A DNA stretch of 64,000 nucleotides from Pseudomonas putida W15Oct28 (GCF_000708715.2 NZ_JENB01000007.1:124001-188000); one strand, 5' to 3'. Counted from the first letter of the stretch, positions 31,821 through 41,900 are shown. Numbers and translations: made by a program. Notes: generated by a model not told the origin, from the letters alone.

Positions 31821-32696
31821 TTACCACTTCATCTCGCCCTTGGCGACCTTGGCCCCGAGCTCCAGCGAGCTTTCATCGGCCAGGCCCGGGTAACGCTGCT
31901 TCATGGCCTCGATCAACGCGTTGGCGTCTTTCGCCTTGGCGGTTTCAACATCGAAATCACGAATGTAATTTGCCGTGAAGCGCACAGCCTGCAGCGAACG
32001 GCTGCTGTCTCCCAGGTAGTGCCCTGGGACAACCGTGCGTGGCCCCAGCGCCTCGATGTGCGCCAAGGTGCCAAGCCAGTCGGCATGGGACTTGGCCGAT
32101 TGAGTATCGGCCATCCACACATGAATGTTCTCGGACACCACCACACCACCGACCACCGCCTTGATGGACGGGATCCACACGAAGCTGCGGTCTGGCTGCG
32201 GGCCGTCCAGGCCAACGACGTCGAGGGCCTGCCCTTCCAGGGTCAGGCGCTGGCCTTCGAGCACCTGCGGCACCACCAGCCGCGCCGGTTTGTCTGCCCC
32301 CATCTGCGGCCCCCAGTACGCCAGCTTGGCGTCCATGGTCTGGCGGATATGTGCAACCGTGGCGGCAGAGGCCAGCACCTTGGCGTCGGGGAAGGCCTGG
32401 GTCAGGGTGTCCAGGCCAAAGTAATAGTCCGGGTCGCCGTGGCTGATGTAGATGGTGGTCAGGTGTTTGCCGCCAGCCTGCAGGCGCTGCACCAGTTGCT
32501 GGGCCTGGGCCTTGCCGAACTGGGCATCGACCAGCACGGCATCGTGCTCGCCACTGACAATCACCGAGCTGACCGGGAAAATGGCCGCGTGCCCAGGGTT
32601 GTAGACGTCCAGTTGCAAAGGTTCGGCAGCCAGCGCCGGGCCGGCCAGGGTGACGCAGGCCAGTAGCAGGCCTCGTAGGGGGGTGAACAGGGACAT
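31821..32696 (-). CDS. Exported MBL-fold hydrolase with variant metal motif
   Basis: A 291-residue protein with a signal peptide (MSLFTPLRGLLLACVTLAGPALA, cleavage before AEPLQLD) and a metallo-beta-lactamase fold. The canonical HxHxDH is replaced by H86-G-D88-P-D90-Y91 (YISHGDPDYYFGLDTLTQ), while PGHYLGD (His226) near the C-terminus is kept. I chose the ATG at 32696 because it opens the signal peptide; the same frame stays open far upstream only because it is antisense to the LysR gene. Divergent from lysR at 102 bp and in operon with the NAD(P)H-binding gene. Substrate unknown. Confidence 0.85.
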   Translation of the reverse strand: MSLFTPLRGLLLACVTLAGPALAAEPLQLDVYNPGHAAIFPVSSVIVSGEHDAVLVDAQFGKAQAQQLVQRLQAGGKHLTTIYISHGDPDYYFGLDTLTQAFPDAKVLASAATVAHIRQTMDAKLAYWGPQMGADKPARLVVPQVLEGQRLTLEGQALDVVGLDGPQPDRSFVWIPSIKAVVGGVVVSENIHVWMADTQSAKSHADWLGTLAHIEALGPRTVVPGHYLGDSSRSLQAVRFTANYIRDFDVETAKAKDANALIEAMKQRYPGLADESSLELGAKVAKGEMKW

Positions 32697-32798
32697 GGGC
32701 AAGGCCTTCAGTTGAACAATGCCCAACAGCTTAGTTGCCCGATCCGTGACAAAAAATGCCATGCTTGAACATAGTTTGTTTCTAAAAACGGGCAAATC

Positions 32799-33704
32799 AT
32801 GGACCGTCTCAACGCCATGCGCGTTTTCGTCACCGTCGTCGACCTGGGCAGCCAGTCGGCAGCGGCGGACCACCTGCAGCTGTCTCGCCCTGTGGTGTCG
32901 CGTTACCTGGCAGAGCTGGAAGACTGGGTTGGCGCGCGGCTGATGCAGCGCACCACTCGCAAGCTCAGCCTCACCGCCGCCGGCCAGGAAACCCTGCCCC
33001 GCTGCCGGCAACTGCTGGAACTGGCCGGCGACCTGCAGGCTGCGGTGCAGCAGCCGGATGACGCGCCAAAAGGCGCGCTGCGCATCAGCGTAAGCACCTC
33101 TTTCGGCCAGGCGCAGCTGGTGGACGCGGTGGCTGCCTATGTGCGGCGTTATCCTGGGGTGAAGGTGGAGCTGCAGATGCTCGATCGCACCGTCAACCTG
33201 GTGGATGAGCGCATCGACCTGGCCATCCGCACCAGCAACGAGCTGGACCCCAACCTGATCGCCCGACGCCTGAGCGTGTGCCGTTCGGTAGTGTGCGCGG
33301 CCCCGGCCTACCTGCGTGAGCACGGCGTACCGCAACAGGTCGAGGATCTGAGCCGGCACAACTGCCTTACCCATGCCTATTTCGGCCACAGCCTGTGGCA
33401 TTTCGAGGTGGCAGGCCAGCAGGTCGCCGTGCCGGTGGCGGGAAACATCAGCGCCAACGAAGCGATGACATTGCAAAAGGCGGCGCTGGCCGGCGCAGGC
33501 ATCGCCATGCTGCCGAGCTACCAGACCGCCGACGCCCTGCGCAGGGGCGAACTGGTGCGCCTGCTGCCCGAAGCGGAGCCGCGTACACTGAACCTGAATG
33601 CGGTATATACGTCGCGCAAGCACATGCCGGCGACCTTGCGCAGCATGCTGGATTTTCTGGTGCAGCGGTTCAAGGACGAACCGGAGTGGGATCGCGATCT
33701 GTAA
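32799..33704 (+). CDS. LysR-family regulator of the MBL-fold operon
   Basis: A 301-residue LysR regulator of the CrgA/DsdC-like subgroup that starts MDRLNAMRVFVTVVDLGSQS: HTH 1-60 (SAAADHLQLSRPVVSRYLAELE) and a ligand-binding domain 90-300 (LRISVSTSFGQAQLVDAVAAY; LDRTVNLVDERIDLAIR). Its start is 102 bp from the divergent MBL-fold gene, the classic arrangement for LysR control of the neighbour. Confidence 0.93.
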   Translation: MDRLNAMRVFVTVVDLGSQSAAADHLQLSRPVVSRYLAELEDWVGARLMQRTTRKLSLTAAGQETLPRCRQLLELAGDLQAAVQQPDDAPKGALRISVSTSFGQAQLVDAVAAYVRRYPGVKVELQMLDRTVNLVDERIDLAIRTSNELDPNLIARRLSVCRSVVCAAPAYLREHGVPQQVEDLSRHNCLTHAYFGHSLWHFEVAGQQVAVPVAGNISANEAMTLQKAALAGAGIAMLPSYQTADALRRGELVRLLPEAEPRTLNLNAVYTSRKHMPATLRSMLDFLVQRFKDEPEWDRDL

Positions 33705-33763
33705 CGCTGAAATTGGCCTAAGCTGGAAGGTACCACCTAGCGCTGTAACAGGAGGTGAGTACC

Positions 33764-33937
33764 ATGGGCATCAAATCCAGAAGAGTCGCCCTTGCCATGG
33801 CCCTGACGGCCGTCGCAGGGCTGTATGGTTCTGCCTGCTGGCGCGCCGAGCTGCTACGCAGCCAGCCCAGCGCCGCAGCCAGCTGCGAGCAGGCACATTG
33901 CGTGCCTCACACTGCAACCTTGAGCGCCGTCCGTTGA
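33764..33937 (+). CDS. Small 57-residue protein with N-terminal hydrophobic segment
   Basis: Starts MGIKSRRVALAMALTAVAGL: a basic N-terminus followed by a hydrophobic stretch (8-24), so a signal anchor or cleavable signal peptide. Three cysteines follow (one in SACW, two in SCEQAHC). The ATG at 33764 has an ideal GGAGG 8 bp upstream; a GTG at 33755 is too close to it. It follows the LysR gene by 59 bp. A hairpin GCGCCGTC/GACGGCGC (33924-33948) overlaps its stop. Not recognised. Confidence 0.55.
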   Translation: MGIKSRRVALAMALTAVAGLYGSACWRAELLRSQPSAAASCEQAHCVPHTATLSAVR

Positions 33938-33956
33938 GTTGACGGCGCGCTGCCGG

Positions 33957-34826
33957 TCACTCTTCGACGCTCATGTATTCCTTGGCCCAGCGGATGTAAT
34001 CCTCGGGCTGGGTGTAGGTGTGCGAGAGTTCGGTGGCGCTCAGGTTCTCCGACTTGTTCTGCTTGCCACGCTGCAAGCGCAGGCAATCGTAAGTGGCCTT
34101 GATCGCAGCGAAGTAGGCGCCGTGGCCATCGACTGCGATACGCACGCCCAGGCGCGCCAGGCGTTCATCATCATGCAGGTTGGGGTTGCCATAGGTGACC
34201 AGCATCAGCGGCACCGTCAGGTGCTCGGCAATCTGCTCGAGCTGCTCGAAGTCCTTTACGCCCACCATGCAGATGCCATCGGCACCGGCCTTCTGGTAGC
34301 TCTGGGTGCGCACGATGATTTCTTCGGTGGTGAGCACGCCAGCGTTGGTGCGGGCAATGATCGACAACGACGAATCGACCCGCGCCTCCAGGGCCGCACG
34401 AATCTTGCCGACGCCCTCATCAACCGGGATCAGGTCGGTGGACTTGCGCCCGAACTGGGCGGGCAGAAGGGTGTCCTCGATGGTCAGCCCGGCCACGCCG
34501 GCGCGCTCCAGTTCGATCACCGTGCGCATCACGTTCAGCGCGTTGCCATAACCGTGGTCGGCATCAGCCAGCACGGGCAATTGCGCTACCCGGCCAATAC
34601 GGGTGGCCTGCTCGACGAACTCGCTGAGGGTAATCAGGGCGAAGTCCGGCGCGGCCAGTACCTGCAACGAAGCGACGGAACCGCCCAGGATGCCGACCTC
34701 GAAGCCCAGGTCTGCGGCAATGCGTGCCGACATCGGGTCGAACACCGATGCCGTGTGGTAACAGGAACCTGAAGCGAGCAGTTCGCGGAAGGCAAAACGC
34801 AGATCTTGATGGGAAGCCTTGGGCAT
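33957..34826 (-). CDS. Oxaloacetate decarboxylase, PEP mutase/isocitrate lyase superfamily
   Basis: A 289-residue TIM-barrel enzyme. Superfamily features: [23 protein letters not shown] with substrate loop, [18 protein letters not shown] with Mg-binding Asp residues, [14 protein letters not shown] with the conserved Glu, and SIIARTNAG. It lacks the KKCGH catalytic loop of isocitrate and methylisocitrate lyases and closely resembles the P. aeruginosa oxaloacetate decarboxylase (PA4872 type), which converts oxaloacetate to pyruvate and CO2. The ATG at 34826 has GGAG 5 bp upstream. It stands alone and faces a 438-bp regulatory region. Confidence 0.88.
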   Translation of the reverse strand: MPKASHQDLRFAFRELLASGSCYHTASVFDPMSARIAADLGFEVGILGGSVASLQVLAAPDFALITLSEFVEQATRIGRVAQLPVLADADHGYGNALNVMRTVIELERAGVAGLTIEDTLLPAQFGRKSTDLIPVDEGVGKIRAALEARVDSSLSIIARTNAGVLTTEEIIVRTQSYQKAGADGICMVGVKDFEQLEQIAEHLTVPLMLVTYGNPNLHDDERLARLGVRIAVDGHGAYFAAIKATYDCLRLQRGKQNKSENLSATELSHTYTQPEDYIRWAKEYMSVEE

Positions 34827-34991
34827 GATCACTCCGCAAATAAGTTGAAATTTGAACGGTAACTACCGACCCCTGTAATCGGGTCTACCTGACCTGTTCC
34901 AACCGTCGCCATCTGGGCGGTCATGCTCGACATGCAGGCAGAGGAATAAAAGGTGTGGGAGACAGCGGCCTGAAAAACCTGCGGCATATTG

Positions 34992-35010
34992 TTGCACCAA
35001 GCTGGTGCAA
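34992..35010. promoter_or_regulatory. NtrC-type binding site candidate
   Basis: TTGCACCAAGCTGGTGCAA: perfect 8-bp arms, containing TGCACC-N5-GGTGCA, which equals the enterobacterial NtrC consensus (compare the glnA enhancer sites). It lies about 80 bp upstream of a sigma-54-like promoter on the plus strand. Confidence 0.6.
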
Positions 35011-35088
35011 GCCCCGGATTTCAGCCCCTGTGGCATACCAACGATATCACGCAGCCATGCATCACTGAATGAATGCGCCAATGCCGAT

Positions 35089-35105
35089 TCGGCATAGGGG
35101 ATGCA
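35089..35105 (+). promoter_or_regulatory. Weak sigma-54-like promoter
   Basis: TTCGGCATAGGGGATGCA region: GG at 35091-35092 and GC at 35103-35104 with a 10-bp gap, but two mismatches to TGGCAC/TTGCA. It is supported mainly by the NtrC-like site upstream and points to the MFS gene. Confidence 0.35.
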
Positions 35106-35148
35106 GATAGTACATAGGAAGCTACCTAACTCAGGTTACAATTCGCAG

Positions 35149-35243
35149 GCCTCTTCGCGGGCAAGCCCGCTCCCACAGGTACAACACATGGCCCGAAGTT
35201 GTGCTGCACCTGTGGGAGCGGGCTTGCCCGCGAAGAGGCCGCC
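35149..35243. repeat. Paired inverted REP element, type A
   Basis: Arms GGCCTCTTCGCGGGCAAGCC followed by CGCTCCCACAGGT and the inverse, directly upstream of the MFS start (GTG at 35265), so the hairpin would lie in the leader of that mRNA. Confidence 0.92.
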
Positions 35244-35264
35244 ACAGACAAACAAGGTATTCCC

Positions 35265-36715
35265 GTGACCGCCGCCCTGCCCCCCACCACCCTGCGCAAC
35301 GTGCTGACCGCCCTGATGCTGGCGATCTTCCTCGGCGCACTGGACCAGACCATCGTCGCCGTGTCGCTGCCCGCGATCTCGGCCAGTTCAACGATGTCGG
35401 CCTGCTGGCGTGGGTCATCTCCGGCTACATGGTGGCCATGACCGTGGCCGTGCCGATTTACGGCAAGCTGGGTGACCTGTACGGGCGGCGGCGGATGATC
35501 CTGACCGGCATCAGCCTGTTCACCCTGGCCTCGATCACCTGCGCCCTGGCCCAGGACATGCAACAACTGGTGCTGGCCCGCGTGCTGCAGGGCATTGGCG
35601 CGGGCGGCATGGTCTCGGTCAGCCAGGCAATCATCGGCGACTTCGTGCCCCCGCGTGAACGCGGCCGCTACCAAGGCTATTTCAGCAGCATGTACGCAGT
35701 GGCGAGTGTCGCCGGGCCGGTGCTGGGGGGCTGGTTGACCGAGTACCTGTCATGGCGCTGGGTGTTCTGGATCAACCTGCCGCTGGGGCTGGTTGCCTTG
35801 TGGGCGATCCACCGGGCACTTGGCGGCATGCCCGCGCAGCGCCGCGAGGCGCAGGTGGACTACCTCGGCGCCGTGCTGCTGATCCTCGGCCTGGGCAGCC
35901 TGTTACTGGGCATCACCCTGGTCGGCCAGGGCCACGCCTGGGTCGACCCGGCCGTAGTGGCCCTGTTCGCCTGCGCCGTGCTGGGCCTGGCGCTGTTCAT
36001 CGTTCATGAGCGCCGCTGCCCGGAGCCGCTGCTGCCCTTGGGCCTGTTCGGCAACCGGGTAGCCGTGTTGTGCTGGGGCGTAATCTTTATCGCCAGCTTC
36101 CAGTCGATTTCCCTGACCATGCTCATGCCGTTGCGCTACCAGGGCATCACCGGCGCCGGTGCCGACAGCGCCGCCCTGCACCTGCTGCCGCTGGCGATGG
36201 GGCTGCCCCTGGGCGCCTTCACCGGCGGGCGCATGACCAGCCGGACCGGGCGCTACAAGCCGCAGATCCTGGCCGGTGCGCTGCTGATGCCATTGGCCAT
36301 TTTTGCCATGGCGTTGACCCCGCCACAGTCCGGGTGGCTCAGTGCATTGTTCATGCTGCTGACCGGCATTGCCTGCGGGTTGCAGTTCCCGACATCGCTG
36401 GTGGGCACGCAAAGCGCGGTGGACAGCAAGGACATCGGGGTGGCCACCAGCACCACCAACCTGTTCCGTTCGTTGGGTGGGGCCATGGGCGTGGCCTGCA
36501 TGTCCAGCCTGTTGCTGACTCTGCTGCACCAGGGCGGGTTCGAAATGCTGGGGAATCCCTTGCTGGGGAGCTTGAAAGCCGGTGAGGTGGACCTGGTGAC
36601 GCAGGGCCGGTTGACGGAGACGTTCCGGCATTTGCTGATGGGGAGTGCGCTGGTTGCGGTGCTGGGAGTGTTTGCGGCATTTGCCCTGCCCGACCGGCAA
36701 TTACGCGGCCGCTGA
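35265..36715 (+). pseudogene. DHA2/EmrB-type MFS drug exporter with one-base frameshift
   Basis: The GTG at 35265 (AAGGT upstream) opens MTAALPPTTLRNVLTALMLA, then FLGALDQTIVAVSLPAISA, the start of a 14-segment DHA2 exporter. At about 35383-35384 (GGCCAGTTC) the frame must shift: restoring one C (GGCCCAGTTC) joins it to QFNDVGLLAWVISGYMVAMT in the other frame, which then runs intact (GKLGDLYGRRRM; RVLQGIGAGGMVSVSQAIIG) to 36715. The repaired protein would be 483 residues, the normal length. As written the gene is broken; a short C-run indel or a sequencing error are both possible. A proton-driven multidrug exporter next to ttgR is plausible. Confidence 0.85.
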
Positions 36716-36727
36716 ACGAAGCACAGG

Positions 36728-36846
36728 CCCTGTAGGAGCGGCCTTGTGTCGCGATGGGCGGGGCGCAGCAGCCCCAGGATCTTGAATACAGCACAGATTG
36801 CCGGGGCCGCTTTGCGGCCCATCGCGACACAAGGCCGCTCCTACAG
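36728..36846. repeat. Paired inverted REP element, type B
   Basis: Arms CCCTGTAGGAGCGGCCTTGT followed by GTCGCGATGGGC and the inverse GCCCATCGCGACACAAGGCC followed by GCTCCTACAG, between the convergent MFS gene and ttgR. Confidence 0.92.
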
Positions 36847-36933
36847 AACCTGTGCTTGGTTCAGAGCACTCGGAAGTATTAATCCTCTCTTAATACAGAC
36901 GGGAAACACTCCCTCACAATCCTTAACAAAGTG

Positions 36934-37566
36934 TCATTTGCGCAGGGCCGGGCTCAAGCGCAGCATATCCAGCCCGGTGTCGACCCATTTTTCGACATCG
37001 CCCGCCAGATCGACACTGTCAGGCAGCAACAACCAGCGCCCGATCAGGCCATCGACATAGGCAAACATCGCCACCGCTGCGCGCTCGACATCCAGCGTGT
37101 CAGGCAACTGGCCTCGGCGAACGGCATTGGCCAACGCCAGGGCAATGCCCTTGTGGCAATCCAGTACTGCGCCTTGGCGCTGCTGGCGAATTTCACACAT
37201 GTCATCGGTGAACTCGCACTTGTGATGCAGAATTTCATTGATACGCCGGGTTCGGGCATCGAGCACCAACTCGTTGAACACTTGCAGCAGCAGCTTGCGC
37301 ATGCAGCCAAGCGGGTCGACTTCGTCCTCGCTTTCACTCGCCCGCGCCAAGTGGTCATGGGTTTCGTGCAGGCTGTCGAGCAGCGCCTGCACCAGCTCCG
37401 CCTTGTTGTTGAAGTGCCAGTAGATCGCCCCGCGCGTCACACCCGCGAGCTCGGCGATGTCGGCCAGGGTGGTTCGCGCAACCCCGCGCTTGTAGAAGGC
37501 CTTTTCCGCCGCCTCGATGATCTGGGCGCGGGTTTCCTGGGCTTCTTCTTTGGTTCGACGGACCAT
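36934..37566 (-). CDS. ttgR: TtgR, TetR-family repressor of ttgABC
   Basis: A 210-residue TetR regulator nearly identical to P. putida TtgR as I recall it. The N-terminal HTH is 12-55 ([20 protein letters not shown]). The all-alpha ligand domain has [20 protein letters not shown] and [20 protein letters not shown], lining the promiscuous pocket for flavonoids, chloramphenicol and other aromatics. Ligand binding releases it from the operator in the ttgR-ttgA intergenic region, derepressing both itself and the pump. It is divergent from ttgA with 256 bp between starts. Confidence 0.97.
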   Translation of the reverse strand: MVRRTKEEAQETRAQIIEAAEKAFYKRGVARTTLADIAELAGVTRGAIYWHFNNKAELVQALLDSLHETHDHLARASESEDEVDPLGCMRKLLLQVFNELVLDARTRRINEILHHKCEFTDDMCEIRQQRQGAVLDCHKGIALALANAVRRGQLPDTLDVERAAVAMFAYVDGLIGRWLLLPDSVDLAGDVEKWVDTGLDMLRLSPALRK

Positions 37567-37692
37567 GGCAGTACAACCTCATCTGGCCCGAACGCACGGC
37601 GCGTACGGGGAACGTTCCGGGGGCACCTCTGCAGGGCGCCTCGCGGATGAGCTAATCAAGGACTGTGGAAGTACCCGAGTACACCCCAGCGG

Positions 37693-37720
37693 TATTTACA
37701 AACAACCATGAATGTAAGTA
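37693..37720. promoter_or_regulatory. TtgR operator in the ttgR-ttgA intergenic region
   Basis: TATTTACA (37693-37700) and TGTAAGTA (37713-37720), an imperfect inverted repeat around AACAACCATGAA. It matches the published TtgR operator core as I remember it, overlapping both divergent promoters. The flank reads CAGCGG where I recall CAGCAG. Confidence 0.88.
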
Positions 37721-37822
37721 TATTCCTTAGCAAGCTATTTATCCACCCGATAGCAATTTTTCCAGATCAAGACTCTTCCACTACTCTTGAGCGTTTCCTG
37801 CTCCACCGCCCCGAGGATCCTC

Positions 37823-38977
37823 ATGCAATTCAAGCCAGCCGTTACCGCTCTGGTTTCCGCCGTCGCCCTGGCAACCCTGCTCAGTGGCTGTAAGAAAGAA
37901 GAAGCAGCGCCAGCGGCGCAGGCTCCTCAGGTCGGCGTGGTTACCCTTCAGCCGCAAGCCTTCACCCTGACCTCGGAATTGCCGGGGCGCACCACGTCCT
38001 ACCGTGTCGCCGAAGTGCGCCCACAGGTCAATGGCATCATCCTCAAGCGCCTGTTCAAGGAAGGCAGTGAGGTCAAGGAAGGCCAGCAGCTGTACCAGAT
38101 CGACCCTGCCGTGTACGAAGCCAACCTGGCCAATGCCCAGGCCAACCTGCAGGCTACCCGCTCGCTGGCCGAGCGCTACAAGCAGCTGATCGATGAGCAG
38201 GCCGTGTCCAAGCAGGAATACGACGACGCCAATGCCAAACGATTGCAGGCTGAGGCTGCGCTGAAAAGCGCACAGATCGACCTGCGTTACACCAAGGTGC
38301 TGGCACCGATCAACGGCCGCATAGGCCGTTCTTCGTTTACCGAAGGTGCGCTGGTGAGCAATGGCCAGACCGACGCCATGGCTACCATCCAGCAGCTCGA
38401 CCCGATCTACATCGACGTCACCCAGTCCACCGCCGAGCTGCTCAAGCTGCGCCGTGACCTGGAAAGCGGCCAACTGCAGAAGGCTGGCGACAATGCAGCC
38501 TCGGTGCAGTTGGTGCTGGAAGACGGCAGCCTGTTCAAGCAGGAAGGCCGCCTGGAGTTCTCGGAAGTCTCGGTTGACGAAACCACCGGCTCGGTCACCC
38601 TGCGTGCGCTGTTCCCCAACCCCGATCACACCCTGCTGCCGGGCATGTTCGTGCATGCGCGGCTGAAGGCCGGGGTCAACGCCAACGCCATCCTGGCACC
38701 GCAACAGGGCGTAACCCGTGACCTTAAAGGCGCACCGACCGCACTGGTGGTCAACCAGGAGAACAAGGTCGAACTGCGCCAGCTCAAGGCCAGCCGTACC
38801 TTGGGCAGCGACTGGCTGATCGAGGAAGGCCTGAACCCGGGTGACCGCCTGATCACCGAAGGGCTGCAGTACGTGCGCCCGGGCGTCGAGGTGAAGGTCA
38901 GCGAAGCCACCAACGTCAAGAAGCCGGGCAGCCCTGATCAGGCCAACGCGGCGAAAGCAGACGCCAAAGCGGAGTAA
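37823..38977 (+). CDS. ttgA: TtgA, periplasmic adaptor of the TtgABC RND pump
   Basis: A 384-residue membrane-fusion lipoprotein (AcrA/MexA family): lipobox LLSGC with acylated Cys24, then a lipoyl half (VRPQVNGIILKRLFKEGSEV), a helical hairpin about 95-165 (QANLQATRSLAERYKQLIDE), the second lipoyl half (LRYTKVLAPINGRIGRSSF) and a beta-barrel/MP domain to about 350. The ATG at 37823 (MQFKPAVTALVSA) gives the known 384-residue length. It links TtgB to TtgC across the periplasm. First gene of ttgABC, 3 bp before ttgB, repressed by TtgR. Confidence 0.97.
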   Translation: MQFKPAVTALVSAVALATLLSGCKKEEAAPAAQAPQVGVVTLQPQAFTLTSELPGRTTSYRVAEVRPQVNGIILKRLFKEGSEVKEGQQLYQIDPAVYEANLANAQANLQATRSLAERYKQLIDEQAVSKQEYDDANAKRLQAEAALKSAQIDLRYTKVLAPINGRIGRSSFTEGALVSNGQTDAMATIQQLDPIYIDVTQSTAELLKLRRDLESGQLQKAGDNAASVQLVLEDGSLFKQEGRLEFSEVSVDETTGSVTLRALFPNPDHTLLPGMFVHARLKAGVNANAILAPQQGVTRDLKGAPTALVVNQENKVELRQLKASRTLGSDWLIEEGLNPGDRLITEGLQYVRPGVEVKVSEATNVKKPGSPDQANAAKADAKAE

Positions 38978-38980
38978 ACC

Positions 38981-41900
38981 ATGTCGAAGTTCTTTATCGA
39001 TCGCCCGATCTTCGCCTGGGTGATCGCCTTGGTGATCATGCTGGTCGGCGCCTTGTCGATCCTGAAGTTGCCGATCAACCAGTACCCCAGCATCGCGCCG
39101 CCGGCCATCGCCATCGCCGTGACCTACCCGGGCGCTTCGGCGCAAACCGTGCAGGACACCGTGGTGCAGGTGATCGAGCAGCAGCTCAACGGTATCGACA
39201 ACCTGCGTTATGTATCGTCGGAGAGCAACTCCGACGGCAGCATGACCATTACCGCTACCTTCGAGCAAGGCACCAACGCCGACACCGCCCAGGTCCAGGT
39301 GCAGAACAAGCTCAACCTGGCCACCCCGCTGCTGCCTCAAGAAGTGCAGCAGCAAGGTATCCGCGTTACCAAAGCAGTGAAAAACTTCCTGCTGGTGATC
39401 GGCCTGGTGTCCGAAGACGGCACCATGACCAAGGACGACCTGGCCAACTACATCGTCTCGAACATGCAGGACCCGATCTCGCGTACTGCGGGCGTGGGTG
39501 ACTTCCAGGTGTTCGGTGCGCAGTACGCCATGCGTATCTGGCTGGATCCGGCGAAGCTGAACAAGTTTCAGCTGACCCCGGTCGACGTCAAGACTGCGGT
39601 TGCCGCACAGAACGTGCAGGTATCTTCCGGCCAACTTGGCGGCCTGCCGGCCATGCCGGGTACCCAGCTTAACGCCACCATCATCGGCAAGACCCGCCTG
39701 CAGACCGCCGAGCAGTTCGAAAAGATCCTGCTCAAGGTCAACAAGGATGGCTCGCAGGTACGCCTGAGCGACGTCGCTGAGGTTGGCCTGGGCGGTGAAA
39801 ACTATGCGGTCAGCGCCCAGTTCAACGGCAAGCCGGCCTCCGGCCTTGCGGTCAAGCTGGCCACCGGCGCCAACGCCCTGGACACTGCCAAGGCCTTGCG
39901 CCAGACCATCGCCGACCTGGAGCCGTTCTTCCCGCCTGGCGTGAAGGCCGTGTTCCCGTATGACACCACCCCGGTGGTCACCGAATCGATCAGCGGGGTA
40001 ATCCACACCCTGATCGAAGCCGTGGTCCTGGTGTTCCTGGTGATGTACCTGTTCCTGCAGAACTTCCGCGCCACCATCATCACCACCATGACCGTACCGG
40101 TGGTGTTGCTGGGTACCTTCGGCATCCTTGCCGCCGCAGGCTTCAGCATCAACACCCTGACCATGTTCGCCATGGTCCTGGCCATCGGCTTGCTGGTGGA
40201 CGATGCCATCGTCGTGGTGGAGAACGTCGAACGGGTCATGTCCGAGGAAGGGTTACCGCCCAAGGAGGCGACCAAACGCTCGATGGAGCAGATCCAGGGC
40301 GCCCTGGTGGGTATTGCCCTGGTGCTGTCGGCGGTACTTCTGCCCATGGCGTTCTTCGGCGGTTCCACAGGTGTGATCTACCGGCAGTTCTCCATCACCA
40401 TCGTGTCGGCCATGGGCCTCTCGGTGCTGGTAGCGCTTATCTTCACCCCGGCGCTGTGCGCCACCATGCTCAAGCCGGTGAAGAAAGGTGAGCATCACAC
40501 TGCCAAGCGTGGCTTCTTCGGCTGGTTCAACCGCAACTTCGACCGTGGCGTGCTGGGTTACGAGCGCAGCGTGGGCACCATCCTGCGCAACAAGGTGCCG
40601 TTCCTGCTGGCCTACGCACTGATCGTGGTCGGCATGATCTGGCTGTTCGCCCGCATTCCCACCGCCTTCCTGCCGGAAGAAGACCAAGGCGTACTGTTCG
40701 CCCAGGTGCAGACCCCGGCCGGTTCCAGTGCCGAGCGCACCCAGGTGGTCGTGGACCAGATGCGTGAGTACCTGCTGAAGGAAGAAGCCGATACCGTGGC
40801 CTCGGTGTTCACCGTCAACGGCTTCAACTTCGCTGGCCGTGGCCAGAGTTCGGGCATGGCGTTCATCATGCTCAAGCCGTGGGGCGAGCGTTCGGCCGAG
40901 AACAGCGTGTTCAACCTGTCGCAACGTGCCCAGCAACACTTCTTCAGCTTCCGCGATGCAATGGTGTTCGCCTTTGCCCCGCCAGCAGTACTGGAACTGG
41001 GTAACGCCACTGGTTTCGACGTGTTCCTGCAGGACCGCGCCGGCGTCGGCCACGCGAAGCTGATGGAAGCACGCAACCAGTTCCTGGCCAAGGCAGCGCA
41101 GAGCAAGATACTGATGGCCGTGCGCCCGAACGGCCTGAACGATGAGCCGCAGTACCAGCTGACCATCGATGACGAACGTGCCAGCGCCCTGGGCGTGACC
41201 ATTGCCGACATCAACAACACCCTTTCGATTGCATTGGGTGCCAGCTACGTGAACGACTTCATCGACCGTGGCCGGGTCAAGAAGGTGTACATCCAGGGCG
41301 AACCAAACGCACGGATGAGCCCGGAAGACCTGCAGAAATGGTACGTGCGCAATGGCAAAGGCGAGATGGTACCGTTCTCCTCCTTCGCCAAGGGCGAATG
41401 GACCTACGGTTCGCCGAAGCTGTCGCGCTACAACGGTGTGGAAGCGGTCGAAGTCCTGGGTGCCCCGGCGCCTGGCTACAGCACCGGTGAAGCCATGGCT
41501 GAAGTCGAGCGCATTGTCGGCGAATTGCCTACCGGCATCGGCTACTCCTGGACCGGCATGTCCTACGAGGAAAAACTCTCCGGCTCGCAGATGCCGGCGC
41601 TGTTCGCCCTCTCGATCCTGTTCGTGTTCCTGTGCCTGGCAGCCCTGTACGAAAGCTGGTCGATCCCGATCGCCGTCGTGCTGGTCGTTCCACTGGGTAT
41701 CATCGGTGCGTTGATTGCCACCAGCCTGCGCGGTTTGTCCAACGACGTGTACTTCCTGGTCGGCCTGTTGACCACCATCGGCCTGGCGGCGAAGAACGCG
41801 ATCCTCATCGTCGAATTCGCCAAGGAACTGCATGAACAAGGCCGCAGCCTGTTCGACGCGACCATCGAAGCGTGCCGCATGCGCTTGCGCCCGATCATCA

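Larger units (their letters stand above)
34827..35148. other. Regulatory region between oxaloacetate decarboxylase and MFS genes
   Basis: This gene-free stretch between divergent genes holds a strong NtrC-like palindrome (34992-35010), a possible sigma-54 promoter toward the MFS gene (35089-35105), and then a REP pair (from 35149). I saw no clear promoter for the decarboxylase gene. Confidence 0.5.

Noticed and set aside
31821..33623. 600-residue minus-strand frame joining the MBL-fold gene with sequence antisense to the LysR gene
   Set aside because: The signal peptide and start at 32696 define the real gene; the upstream part has a biased Gln/His/Gly composition typical of antisense frames and covers a good LysR gene.
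33924..33948. GCGCCGTC/GACGGCGC hairpin as terminator of the 57-residue gene or the decarboxylase gene
   Set aside because: It overlaps the stop codon and has no T run on either strand, so support is too weak to call.
37781..40006. 741-residue minus-strand frame antisense to ttgA and ttgB
   Set aside because: Low-complexity Gln/Gly/His/Val composition, no domain, and complete overlap with well-known genes on the other strand.
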